Assembly: GCF_000300005.1 (NCBI RefSeq)
Contig: NC_018691.1
Coordinates: 1,426,001 to 1,490,000 of the forward strand
Source: Alloalcanivorax dieselolei B5
GTDB taxonomy: Bacteria; Pseudomonadota; Gammaproteobacteria; Pseudomonadales; Alcanivoracaceae
DNA: 64,000 nucleotides
Direction of reading: 5' to 3'
In this document: positions 35,347 to 43,517 of the stretch, piece by piece
Layout of the letters: each line of letters opens with the position of its first letter
Numbering within the stretch: position 1 is the stretch's first letter
Translations under genes and position numbers: made by a program
Notes under the pieces: generated by a model
The model's input: the letters and a program-made list of their open reading frames with translations, nothing else
What the model was told of the DNA's origin: nothing
The model's database searches: none

Positions 35347-38046
35347 TCAGAATTGAAGGGTGAAACCGAGGCGGGCGGTGCGGCCGGGCGCCGGCACCAG
35401 GCCCAAACTCAGCGCGTCCAGGTAATAGCGGTCGGTGACGTTGTCGACGGTCAGATCCACCGACAGCGTTTCGTTGTGCCGGTAGTGAACAAACACATCG
35501 AGCAGGTTGTAGTGGTGCCAGAGCACCGGCGGGTTGAAGCCGGTGGGGGCGTTGTAGCGCGGGATGCGGTTGCGCTGGCCCATGAAAGTGCCGCGCGCGC
35601 CGAGCTCCAGCCGCCGTTGCAGCAGCCGTACTCCGAGCGTGGTGCTGGCGTGCCACTTGGGCGGGATCATGTTGTTGATATAGCTTTGCGGTAGCCCCCA
35701 GTCGCTGCAGTAATAGCGCACATAGCTGCCGACATTGCACACTTCGATATGGCTGTAACGGGTGCCGCTCAATTCGGCGAACCAGGCGCCGGCATCGTAG
35801 GCGAGATTGACCTCCCAACCGTGGAAGTCGGCACTGTCGATATTGCGCAGGCGGAAAAAGTCCAGGCCGTTACCGGTTTCCCAGGCGTTGGGCTGAGTCC
35901 GGGTCAGGTAGTCGTCCACATGGTTGCGAAAGTACGCGACTTTGAAACGCAGCTTGTCGTTGGCGGCGAACAGGCCGTCTTTCAGATAGTTGAGTCCGAA
36001 CTCGCGGTTGATGGCGTGCTCCGGTTTCAGCGGAATATCCAGCGCCGGACTCACCGACCAGCCGGACGTGCTTTCGAACAGACTGGGCATGCGCAGCGCT
36101 TCCGCGTGGCGGGCGTAAAGCTGCAGACCTTTTACCGGCTCCCAGGTGAGACTGGCGATCGGCGCGCTGCCGGAATGGTGATTGCGATAGTGAACCGGCG
36201 TGCAGCCGCCATCGCCGTCCGGTACACAGGCGGGATCGTTCGGCGTTAGCGGCAAGGGGTTGTTGTCCTTGGATTTGAAGCGGGTATAACGGGTTCCGGC
36301 TTCCAGCGTCCAAGCCGGCCAGGGTTGCCATCGCACCGAAGTGAAGGCGCTGAATTCATCCCGTTTGCCGCTGCGGGAGCCGTCGTAGAAACCGGTGGCT
36401 TCGGGGGTATCGGTGTCCATGTCCTCCCATTGCGCGGACACTCCGTAATCCAGTTGCAAGGTACCGAACGGATAGAACCGCATGCTGTTGCTCAGATCGG
36501 CACCGTAGCGCTGATAGTCGTCCGTGCGCGGGGTGTTGTCGGCGATATCCACGGAGCCTACCGCCGGCGTATTCAGGTGGGAGACGGTATCGGTATGCCA
36601 CAGATGCAGGCGCAGATCGGCCCAGTCGTGCGCCACCGGCTGCCAGTGGTACCGCAGGGCGTAAGTCTGATTGAGTACTTCGCTGTCCAGCCATTGCCGG
36701 GCCTGACCGAAGGAGCGGATCTGCGACGGCATCATCTCGCCGAAGGCACTGTCGTAGCGCAGATAACTCAGCTCCACGCTTTGCTCCCGGGGTAAAAAGA
36801 AGCGGCCCTTGAGCAGTACCGATTCGCTGCTGTATTGCGTGTTCGGGATCCGTTCACCGGCACGGAACGGGGAAACGCCCTCGCGGCTCACCGGCGTCTC
36901 GGTGTACCAGGGTAACTTCTCCGGTTCGCCCACGACGATGTAAGGGGTCGGTCCGTGTTTGCCGGCGTAGTAATTGCCCTGATCGCGCTCGGCGTAGGCG
37001 GCCACCAGGTCCCCCCATTCGAACCGTCGTGCCATCGCCAGACTGGCGGAATGGCCACGGAAATCCAGCAGGCCGGGACGGTCCATGCCGTGCTCCGGCG
37101 CGAAGCGGTCCGGCATCAGGTAGCGGTCTTCGCAGTAGGTGGGGAAGCGGCAATCGGAGCGGTAGCTGTTACGCGGCAGATAGTAACCGGCATGGGTGCC
37201 GGCGGCCGGCGCCGTGGAATTGTTGCCGATCAGGCTGCCGCGCAGGCGGATCCCGCTGACTTCGCCTGGGCGGACGACGTCGTCCGCGTTCAGCGTGCTG
37301 ACACTAACCACGCCGCCGGTGGCGCCGGTGCCTTCGGCGGTCATCACCGGGCCTTTGTCGATACGAATACTGCCGATCAGATCCGGGTCTATGTAGCTGC
37401 GGCTGGAGACGCCGGAATAGCCACGATACACAGTGGTTTCCTGGCGGCTGCCATCAATCAGCACCGGTACCCGGCCTTGTCCCTGCATACCACGGATATT
37501 GACATCGAGGCCGCCGGAATTGCGGTTCTCACTGACCAGAACCCCGGGCGTGCCACGAAAAATATCACCCACCGAGGTGCCGCGAAAACGCTCGATGTTA
37601 TCGCGCGTGATCACATTGGCGGAGCCGGCGGTCCGATAGGGCGTATCGCTGAGACGGGTGCTGCCCTGGACCTGGATCGGCTCCAGTACCAGAGCATCGC
37701 CGGTGGGGGCGGAGTAGATCACAGCGGCGTTGTGGCCGGTGCTGCGCCAGATCAGATCGGTGCCATCCAGCAGCCGGGTCAGCGCCTGTTCGGGCGAAAG
37801 ATTTCCGCTGACGTCGCGCGACCGGCGCTGGCTGGCGAGTTCGGACGCCACCGAAATCTGCCAGCCGGATTGGCGTGAAAACGCATTGATGGCGGAAGCC
37901 AGGGATTGCGCCGGAATATTGAACGGATGCCGATTCCGGTCGCCGGCTTCGACGCCGGAAACCGGCACCGATTGCGCCAGGACCGGCATTGGCAGGGCGG
38001 CGGCAATACTGGTAAGCAGCAGGCAGCGTGTCAGCAGCTGCATCAT
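35347..38046 (-). CDS. TonB-dependent receptor with signalling domain, cassette 2
   Basis: An 899-residue receptor clearly paralogous to receptor 1: signal peptide ending near PVLAQ, STN domain (FNIPAQSLASAINAFSRQSG), plug with RFRGTSVGDIFRGTPGVLVS and NIRGMQGQGRVPVLIDGSRQ, barrel ending RTARLGFTLQF. The plug and the last 250 residues are much more alike between the two than the middle loops, which suggests different ligands. The same three cysteine pairs occur in loops. The FRAP-like box reads ALRMPSLFESTSGW. The ATG follows AGGAG. A Fur-like site lies just upstream, so it may be transcribed by itself as well as through sigma 2. Confidence 0.92.
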   Translation of the reverse strand: MMQLLTRCLLLTSIAAALPMPVLAQSVPVSGVEAGDRNRHPFNIPAQSLASAINAFSRQSGWQISVASELASQRRSRDVSGNLSPEQALTRLLDGTDLIWRSTGHNAAVIYSAPTGDALVLEPIQVQGSTRLSDTPYRTAGSANVITRDNIERFRGTSVGDIFRGTPGVLVSENRNSGGLDVNIRGMQGQGRVPVLIDGSRQETTVYRGYSGVSSRSYIDPDLIGSIRIDKGPVMTAEGTGATGGVVSVSTLNADDVVRPGEVSGIRLRGSLIGNNSTAPAAGTHAGYYLPRNSYRSDCRFPTYCEDRYLMPDRFAPEHGMDRPGLLDFRGHSASLAMARRFEWGDLVAAYAERDQGNYYAGKHGPTPYIVVGEPEKLPWYTETPVSREGVSPFRAGERIPNTQYSSESVLLKGRFFLPREQSVELSYLRYDSAFGEMMPSQIRSFGQARQWLDSEVLNQTYALRYHWQPVAHDWADLRLHLWHTDTVSHLNTPAVGSVDIADNTPRTDDYQRYGADLSNSMRFYPFGTLQLDYGVSAQWEDMDTDTPEATGFYDGSRSGKRDEFSAFTSVRWQPWPAWTLEAGTRYTRFKSKDNNPLPLTPNDPACVPDGDGGCTPVHYRNHHSGSAPIASLTWEPVKGLQLYARHAEALRMPSLFESTSGWSVSPALDIPLKPEHAINREFGLNYLKDGLFAANDKLRFKVAYFRNHVDDYLTRTQPNAWETGNGLDFFRLRNIDSADFHGWEVNLAYDAGAWFAELSGTRYSHIEVCNVGSYVRYYCSDWGLPQSYINNMIPPKWHASTTLGVRLLQRRLELGARGTFMGQRNRIPRYNAPTGFNPPVLWHHYNLLDVFVHYRHNETLSVDLTVDNVTDRYYLDALSLGLVPAPGRTARLGFTLQF

Positions 38047-38068
38047 GTGAGGCTCCTGTCTTGAAATC

Positions 38069-38087
38069 GAGAATGAGATCGATTCTC
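38069..38087 (-). promoter_or_regulatory. Fur-box-like site upstream of receptor 2
   Basis: GAGAATGAGATCGATTCTC matches the 19-base Fur consensus at 13 positions by my count and is a near-palindrome (GAGAAT...ATTCTC). It lies 23-41 bases before the receptor start. This gives the receptor direct iron control in addition to its sigma factor. Confidence 0.65.
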
Positions 38088-38202
38088 TTAAAGTTCAAAG
38101 ACGGAGAGCCCGGCGGCTTTTCCCAACCGTTGGGAATTTTTTTAGAAAATAATCAGAAAAAGTAAGTCCCGGCGTGGACCGGGGCCACCGGCCGCTTTTC
38201 CA

Positions 38203-39168
38203 CTAATGGGTGACGATCCGCAACAACGGTGACAAGGACAGCAGGCGACCTTGATGGGCGGCGATCAGATTATCCAGAGCCTGATCAGGGACGGAAAGGT
38301 CATAGGCGCCGGTGACACGTTTTCGGGCGAGGGCCTCATCGGTCAGAAGAATATGGCCCTGATGGTAGCGCTGTAACGTGGCCGCCACGTCGGCGACGGT
38401 GGCGTCGTGCACGAACAGCCGGTTGTCGCGCCAGCTGGCCACGTCCTCGATGGCCACGGTCGACCGTTCCACGGTGCCGTCATGAAACAGGGACATTTGC
38501 TCACCGGGCTGCAACTGGCCGAGCAAACGCGGCGCCGATGAGCGGGCCTGTTCCAGCTTTACTTTGCCGCTGGCCACACTGACGGTGTCCGACAGGCCGC
38601 CGATGGCGACGTTGAAACGGGTACCCACAACCGTGACATCAAGATCCCGCGCATGGACCACGAAGGGACGCCCGGGGTCGGGGGTAACATCGAAGAAGGC
38701 TTCTCCGCGCAGCAAGGTCAGATCACGGGTGGCGGCGTCGAAGTCGGTGCTCAGGGCGCTGTCCGCGCCGAGATAAACGGTGCTGCCGTCGGTCAGAGTG
38801 ATGGTCTGGTTGGCCGCGGTACCGGTGATGTGGTCGGCCCGCCAATGCAGAATCGCCGAAGGCGCCACCGCGAGCAGCAGACAAGCGGCCACGGCCAGCG
38901 CGGCGATACGCAGCGGTAAACGTCGCCGCCGCGAAGCGGGCCTGGACGCCGGCGCTGCTTCCACGCTGGTCTCTGGCGCCGCCCGCAGCAGTTGCCAGGT
39001 GCGCCGTGCCTGCTTCCAGGCGTCGCCATGGTCCGGGCTGGTGTCCAGCCAGTGACGATGCCGTTGCTGCAGATCGCTATTGTCGGGGTCGTCCTGAAGC
39101 CGCAACAGCCAGTCCATCGCCTCGCTGATGTGCCGCTCCCGGTCCGTGCGCGGTGGCTCCGATGTCAT
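38203..39168 (-). CDS. FecR-family sigma regulator, cassette 2
   Basis: A 321-residue FecR protein with the N-terminal sigma-binding part (SEAMDWLLRLQDDPDNSD; HRHWLDTSPDHGDAWKQARR), one membrane helix near residue 85-105 (IAALAVAACLLLAVAPSAIL) and the periplasmic domain with LTDGSTVYLGADSALSTDF, GTRFNVAIG and the C-terminal QALDNLIAAHQG. I chose the ATG at 39168, after AGGAAAGGTTGG, since the longer frame adds 61 unconserved residues. It follows sigma 2 by 70 bases. It should pass the ligand signal from receptor 2 to sigma 2. Confidence 0.92.
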   Translation of the reverse strand: MTSEPPRTDRERHISEAMDWLLRLQDDPDNSDLQQRHRHWLDTSPDHGDAWKQARRTWQLLRAAPETSVEAAPASRPASRRRRLPLRIAALAVAACLLLAVAPSAILHWRADHITGTAANQTITLTDGSTVYLGADSALSTDFDAATRDLTLLRGEAFFDVTPDPGRPFVVHARDLDVTVVGTRFNVAIGGLSDTVSVASGKVKLEQARSSAPRLLGQLQPGEQMSLFHDGTVERSTVAIEDVASWRDNRLFVHDATVADVAATLQRYHQGHILLTDEALARKRVTGAYDLSVPDQALDNLIAAHQGRLLSLSPLLRIVTH

Positions 39169-39238
39169 CCAACCTTTCCTGCTGTGTAATGCGCCGTAGG
39201 GCCTGTTCACATTGTACATGACGAATGAGGGGCGGGTT

Positions 39239-39781
39239 TTAATCATCATCGGTGGTGTCGTCGCTGGCGGACCGGTTGGCCCGGTCGAGATGAAGCGCGA
39301 TCCTGACCAGCCCCTGGTGCACCAGACGCTGTGCCGTGGAGGTAGAGACATTCAGTGTCCTGGCGATATCGTGCAACCGGGCCTCGCCCAGGCGATGCAT
39401 CTCCAGTGCCTTGCGAGTGGTTTCGGGGAGCGCCTCCAGAGCCTTGCGCACTTCATCGAGTTGTTGCGTGTTGAGCAGGCTGCGTTCCGGCTCGGGCAGG
39501 GGGCCTGGCGCCATCCAGGCGTGCGCGGGCTCGTCGTCATCGTTGTGGTGATAGCGGTTTTCCAGGCTCAGCCGACGGGTCAGATCGGTGGCCAGATTAC
39601 GGACGATACGATAGAGGTATTGTGCTGGTTGCCGGGGAGTGGAGGCGCTGGCGAATCGCAGCCAGGCATCCTGCACCACTTCCTCGGCGGTGGCCCGGCT
39701 GCCGGTGAGCGGTGTGGCGTAGTTGATCAAGGCCGCGCGATGCTCCAGGTAGACCTTGAGTTTGTCGTTGTCGCCATGCAT
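39239..39781 (-). CDS. ECF sigma factor, cassette 2
   Basis: A 180-residue ECF sigma factor with region 2 (ATAEEVVQDAWLRFASAS; QYLYRIVRNLATDLTRRLS) and region 4 (LGEARLHDIARTLNVSTSTA; QRLVHQGLVRIALHL). It is of the FecI/PvdS iron-starvation type and ends in an acidic tail (SDDTTDDD). A strong Fur-like site lies 61 bases upstream. The start may be the ATG at 39781 or the one at 39775. It presumably drives receptor 2 together with its FecR. Confidence 0.9.
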   Translation of the reverse strand: MHGDNDKLKVYLEHRAALINYATPLTGSRATAEEVVQDAWLRFASASTPRQPAQYLYRIVRNLATDLTRRLSLENRYHHNDDDEPAHAWMAPGPLPEPERSLLNTQQLDEVRKALEALPETTRKALEMHRLGEARLHDIARTLNVSTSTAQRLVHQGLVRIALHLDRANRSASDDTTDDD

Positions 39782-39841
39782 GGACGATGCCCCGGGCCCT
39801 GAAAAACGCGCTGAAGGTGTTCAGTGTGGCTGCACTTTATT

Positions 39842-39860
39842 TTTAATGAGAATCATTGTC
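39842..39860 (-). promoter_or_regulatory. Fur-box-like site upstream of sigma 2
   Basis: TTTAATGAGAATCATTGTC matches the Fur consensus at 15 of 19 positions, with the hallmark AATGAGAATCATT. This is the best Fur site in the window and sits 61 bases upstream of the sigma 2 start. Confidence 0.8.
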
Positions 39861-39878
39861 AATTGAGTCTGAAGGGAA

Positions 39879-39989
39879 ATGTTCTCTGCTCTCGTTCAGC
39901 GCATCAATGCCGCCAACCTCAAGGAGGCCCACCGGCGCATCGAGTCCGGCAAGACCATCGGCAAGCTGGTGCTCGCCGGCTGGGAGTAG
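39879..39989 (+). pseudogene. C-terminal remnant of a quinone oxidoreductase / zinc-type alcohol dehydrogenase
   Basis: A 36-residue frame reading MFSALVQRINAANLKEAHRR then IESGKTIGKLVLAGWE. The ending HRRIESGKTIGKLVLAG is the typical C terminus of medium-chain NADPH:quinone oxidoreductases. The other 280 or more residues of such an enzyme are absent, replaced upstream by the Fur site and sigma 2 promoter. It is best read as a gene fragment left by a deletion or by insertion of the receptor cassettes. An intact product is very unlikely. Confidence 0.75.
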
Positions 39990-40029
39990 CGGCGCGCTTT
40001 CTCCAGGAAAAATTGGGCAAGGCGGACCA

Positions 40030-40515
40030 TCAGGCCGTTTGCTTTTTCTTGACCGACACCCACATGGTAATCACCATCCGCGCCACAACCTCACCATGGA
40101 TATTTTGAACCTCCACCCGGGTGCTGAAATCGCCTGAATCCGGCCACTGCCCGGGAAGCTCGGCCCGGGCCACGGCGATCAGATCGGTTTCCGCCTTTTT
40201 CAGGTACTCCACCTCCATCCCCTTGGGAATCCAGCGGTGGGTGGCGGGTACGCTGATCTCGGTCATGGTGCCGCTGGCCAGTTCCGCCATGTTGCACATG
40301 GCGATGGCGTGGACGGTCCCCAAGTGGTTCTGGACCGAGCGGCGCTTCCTGATTTTCACCTCCCCATATCCTGGCCGCAGCCCGGTGATCAAAGGCCGAA
40401 TGGTAGCGAAGTAGGGTGCCTTGAAGCAGACCCCCCGGGTGAACAGGATCTTGCCCATGGGCAGATCACTCAGCTTGTTATAGAGGACCAGAGTCGGGTG
40501 GATGCTTTCATTCAT
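40030..40515 (-). CDS. DUF4442 hotdog-fold protein, probable thioesterase
   Basis: A 161-residue protein with the hotdog-fold DUF4442 pattern: YFATIRPLITGLRPGYGEVK, the central helix HLGTVHAIAMCNMAELASGT and the final strands RVEVQNIHGEVVARMVITMW. Hotdog proteins of this type probably hydrolyse acyl-CoA. The start follows AGGAG by eight bases. It is divergent from a TetR regulator with a perfect palindrome between them, so fatty-acid or acyl-CoA related control is likely. The exact substrate is unknown. Confidence 0.82.
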   Translation of the reverse strand: MNESIHPTLVLYNKLSDLPMGKILFTRGVCFKAPYFATIRPLITGLRPGYGEVKIRKRRSVQNHLGTVHAIAMCNMAELASGTMTEISVPATHRWIPKGMEVEYLKKAETDLIAVARAELPGQWPDSGDFSTRVEVQNIHGEVVARMVITMWVSVKKKQTA

Positions 40516-40583
40516 GGCACAGGCTCCTGTGAGATCGGATACGGGCGAACCTTGGCGATCTGTTAGAATGAATAGAATCCTAA

Positions 40584-40602
40584 TCTAGAAAAATATTCTA
40601 GA
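40584..40602. promoter_or_regulatory. probable TetR operator
   Basis: TCTAGAA-AAATA-TTCTAGA is a perfect seven-base inverted repeat in the 120-base gap between the DUF4442 gene and the TetR gene. It lies 34 bases before the TetR start and is likely bound by that regulator. Confidence 0.65.
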
Positions 40603-40635
40603 ACAATATTCCAACCAGGCCAAAAGGCAGTACCT

Positions 40636-41244
40636 ATGGAATCGGCATTTGAACGGGTTGAGCCCGGTGCTCGCAGAGCCAACAAGCGGCATATTCTTAA
40701 TTGCGCACTCGAATGCTTTGACGAACAGGGCCTGGAAGCGACCACCATCGATACCATCCGTCGGCGTTCGCAGAGCAGCATTGGCACCATCTATCACCAT
40801 TTCGGCAACAAGGAAGGCCTGGTGGCGGCGATCTTCCTGGCCGCACTGGACGACCAACTGGCGCAGATCGAACCGGCAATGCAAGAGGCCGGGAACCCCC
40901 GGGGGGCCATAGCGGCGCTGGTTACCACCTATATGGCCTGGGTTACCGAGCAGCCCAAGCTTGCCCGTTTCATGTTCCAGGCGCGCGCTCTGGTGGCGGC
41001 CGGTGGCTTCAAGAGCGAGCTGGACGCCCGCAATAAGCGGCGTTTTGGCAGCTTGCTGACTTACCTGGTCGAGGGGGTGGAAAAGGGGGACATTCGGGCC
41101 TTACCGAGGGAAACCTATGCCTCTCTGTTGATCGGCCAGTCCGAAAACTATTGCCGGGCCTGGCTGTCCGGGCGAGTCAAGGGGGCGCCGGTGGAGCACG
41201 CAGAGGTGTTTGCCGAAGCGGCCTGGCGGGCGGTGTCGACCTGA
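40636..41244 (+). CDS. TetR-family transcriptional regulator
   Basis: A 202-residue regulator. The N-terminal TetR domain reads ANKRHILNCALECFDEQGLE and IRRRSQSSIGTIYHHFGNKE (helix-turn-helix), followed by a helical ligand-binding domain in which FMFQARALVAAGGFKSELDA is typical of fatty-acid-linked TetR proteins. It is divergent from the DUF4442 thioesterase-like gene and likely controls it and itself. No strong ribosome site is seen. The next gene, hemO, is 247 bases away and probably separate. Confidence 0.9.
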   Translation: MESAFERVEPGARRANKRHILNCALECFDEQGLEATTIDTIRRRSQSSIGTIYHHFGNKEGLVAAIFLAALDDQLAQIEPAMQEAGNPRGAIAALVTTYMAWVTEQPKLARFMFQARALVAAGGFKSELDARNKRRFGSLLTYLVEGVEKGDIRALPRETYASLLIGQSENYCRAWLSGRVKGAPVEHAEVFAEAAWRAVST

Positions 41245-41491
41245 GAGAGGAATGAGTTTGGGTTTCATTTGTATTGACGCAGATCACAGGCACACACTAA
41301 CGTCGAGGACCACGGCCCTGGCGATCACTCCGCCGCGGTCGAGCCCCGTCTTCCTGGCATGGCATTCCGCAGTGAAAATAAAAGTAAGATAAATTCCAAT
41401 CTCGTTCGTCTTGATAGTACAGGACGGTTCAGCCGGGGTGCCGCGCGCCGCCGGGAACCGCCATCCGATCCATCAGACAGGACGAACGAGC

Positions 41492-42100
41492 ATGTCCAAC
41501 GCCCTCTTATCCACCTTCCTCAAAGACGGTACTAGCCAGGAGCATGAACGGCTCGACAGACGCATCATGACGCTGGCGCCGTTCGCGGACCGTGAGCGCT
41601 ACACGCTGTTCGTGCGCACCCAGACCCGGCTGCAGCGGGTCGCCTCTCCGCTATATCAATCGGAACGCCTGGCCCGGTGGCTGCCCGGCCTCGCCGCGCG
41701 TGACCGGCTGTCGGCGGCGCTGTCCGATTGCGCGGACCTGGGCGTTTCGGTGGGAGCGCTGGAAGACGACAGGCGCGCCGCCGAAGGGGTCGGTGCCGGC
41801 GATGATTACGCCGCTCTTGGCTGGCTTTATACCGTGGAGGGTTCCAACCTGGGCGCCGCTTTCCTGCTCAAACACGCAAAAAGCGAGCTGGGGTTGTCCG
41901 AGACGTTCGGTGCCCGTCACCTGGCCGGCCATGACGACGGCCGCGGACTGCACTGGCGCCGGTTCAAGGAGGTCCTGGATGCGCTGATGCTTTCCCACGA
42001 TGAGCGGCGACAGGCGCTGCAAGGCGCGCTCGACGCCTTCGGCTTTGCCCGCGAAGGCGTCGAGGTGCTGCTGGCCGGTGCCGTGGTGGACGTGCAGTGA
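41492..42100 (+). CDS. hemO: bacterial heme oxygenase, biliverdin-producing
   Basis: A 202-residue heme oxygenase of the HemO/PigA kind. The proximal heme-ligand histidine is in GTSQEHERLDRRIM near residue 17, and the distal helix is YTVEGSNLGAAFLLKHA near residue 110. It opens heme to biliverdin, CO and Fe2+ in the cytoplasm, releasing iron. It starts a rightward block with exbB, exbD, tonB and the heme ABC transporter, so it completes a heme-iron pathway. The start at 41492 follows AGGACGAACGAG; the 27-residue upstream extension is not conserved-looking. Confidence 0.92.
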   Translation: MSNALLSTFLKDGTSQEHERLDRRIMTLAPFADRERYTLFVRTQTRLQRVASPLYQSERLARWLPGLAARDRLSAALSDCADLGVSVGALEDDRRAAEGVGAGDDYAALGWLYTVEGSNLGAAFLLKHAKSELGLSETFGARHLAGHDDGRGLHWRRFKEVLDALMLSHDERRQALQGALDAFGFAREGVEVLLAGAVVDVQ

Positions 42101-42108
42101 CGGGGGCG

Positions 42109-43083
42109 ATGATGAACACCAAGGTCCTTTTCGTCGCTGCCTTTTGCATCGCCGGTTTGCTGGGTGTCGGGCAGGTCCATGCGCAGGAAGACGCGCGGCC
42201 GGCGGTGCCGCCGGAAACCGCTGCCTCGGAGGCGCCGCTCCTGGAATCCACTGAGGAGGAGACCGCGGCTGGCGAGACTCCGGATGCCGCCGCGCCGGCC
42301 GTGGAGTCGGTGACGGAAACCCATAATGATGGGCCGGTGCTGCCCCATGATTTGTCGCCGTGGGGCATGTATCAGGCCGCTGACCCGATCGTCAAAGCGG
42401 TGATGATCAGTTTGCTGCTGGCGTCCCTGCTGACATGGACGGTCTGGGTTTTCAAACTGGCGCAACTGTTTCGCGCGCGCCGGCGCGCCGGCCGGGTGCT
42501 GGCGGCCCTGGTGGAGGCACCGGATTTTGCCGGCGGTGCCCGCCATGCGGCTACCCGTAAGGGCGATGGCGCGACCCTGGTGCGCGCCGCCGAACACGAA
42601 CTGGTGCTGTCCTCGGGCGGGCCGGTCACCGACGAGGGGCTCAAGGAACGGGTGGCGGCGCGGCTCGACCGAGTGCAGGTGGCCGCCGGCTCTCACATGA
42701 ACAAGGGTACCGGTATCCTGGCGACCATTGGCGCGGTGGCGCCGTTCGTCGGCTTGTTCGGCACGGTATGGGGCATCATGAACAGTTTCATCGGCATCGC
42801 CCGCACCCAGACCACCAACCTGGCGGTGGTGGCGCCGGGCATCGCCGAGGCGCTCCTGGCCACCGGCATCGGGCTGGTGGCGGCGATCCCCGCGGTGATC
42901 ATCTACAACCATTTCGCTCGCTCCATCACCCGCTACCGCGCCCTGCTGGGCGATATCACCACTGCTCTGATGACGCTGATCAGCCGGGATCTGGATCGCC
43001 ACCATCCCCAGGCCCGCGCGTTGGCGGCGGCCGATAAGGAGGCCGTGCCGGGCGTGGTGCCGTTGCAGCGGAGCGGCGGCTGA
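42109..43083 (+). CDS. exbB: TonB-system proton channel protein ExbB
   Basis: A 324-residue MotA/TolQ/ExbB-family protein with a signal peptide (ending near VHAQE) and an acidic, alanine/proline-rich periplasmic stretch of about 65 residues before the first membrane helix, as in the longer ExbB type. The channel part contains GTGILATIGAVAPFVGLFGT and the helix NLAVVAPGIAEALLATGIGL. With ExbD it uses the proton gradient to energise TonB. The ATG at 42109 is preceded by GGGGGCG; an upstream GTG overlaps the hemO end. It is eight bases after hemO. Confidence 0.93.
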   Translation: MMNTKVLFVAAFCIAGLLGVGQVHAQEDARPAVPPETAASEAPLLESTEEETAAGETPDAAAPAVESVTETHNDGPVLPHDLSPWGMYQAADPIVKAVMISLLLASLLTWTVWVFKLAQLFRARRRAGRVLAALVEAPDFAGGARHAATRKGDGATLVRAAEHELVLSSGGPVTDEGLKERVAARLDRVQVAAGSHMNKGTGILATIGAVAPFVGLFGTVWGIMNSFIGIARTQTTNLAVVAPGIAEALLATGIGLVAAIPAVIIYNHFARSITRYRALLGDITTALMTLISRDLDRHHPQARALAAADKEAVPGVVPLQRSGG

Positions 43084-43517
43084 TGGCTTTCAAACCGCAG
43101 GGCGACGACGCTTCCGAATTGCCGGACAACCATGACATCAACGTCACGCCGTTCATCGATGTGATGCTGGTGTTGTTGATCATCTTCATGGTGGCGGCGC
43201 CGCTGGCCACGGTCAGCGTACCGGTGGATCTGCCGGCGGCGGTGGCCGAGCCGCGCCCGGCGGAGCCGAAACCGCTTTACCTCAGTGTGCAATCCGATCT
43301 CACGCTGACCCTGGGGCAGGATCAGGTGGTGACGCTGGAGACCCTGATCCCGGCCTTGCGGGATGCGCTGCCGGATCAGGAGCAGCGCATTCTGCTGCGC
43401 GCCGACAAAAGCGTGCCCTATGGTGAGTTGATGCGGGTGATGAACCGGCTCAGCGAAGCTGGATACCTGAAAATCGCCCTGATCGGCGCGGACAAGCCGG
43501 CGGATTCCAGGCCATGA
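43083..43517 (+). CDS. exbD: TonB-system proton channel protein ExbD
   Basis: A 144-residue protein with one N-terminal membrane helix holding the essential aspartate in INVTPFIDVMLVLLIIFMVA (Asp near residue 26) and a periplasmic domain (VVTLETLIPALRDALPD; ILLRADKSVPYGELMRVMNR). It is the partner of ExbB. Its ATG shares one base with the exbB stop, and its own stop overlaps the tonB start (ATGA). Confidence 0.95.
   Translation: MAFKPQGDDASELPDNHDINVTPFIDVMLVLLIIFMVAAPLATVSVPVDLPAAVAEPRPAEPKPLYLSVQSDLTLTLGQDQVVTLETLIPALRDALPDQEQRILLRADKSVPYGELMRVMNRLSEAGYLKIALIGADKPADSRP

Noticed and set aside
41245-41491. Possible Fur box before hemO
   Set aside because: The AT-rich stretch near 41375-41402 does not match the Fur consensus well enough; no claim made.
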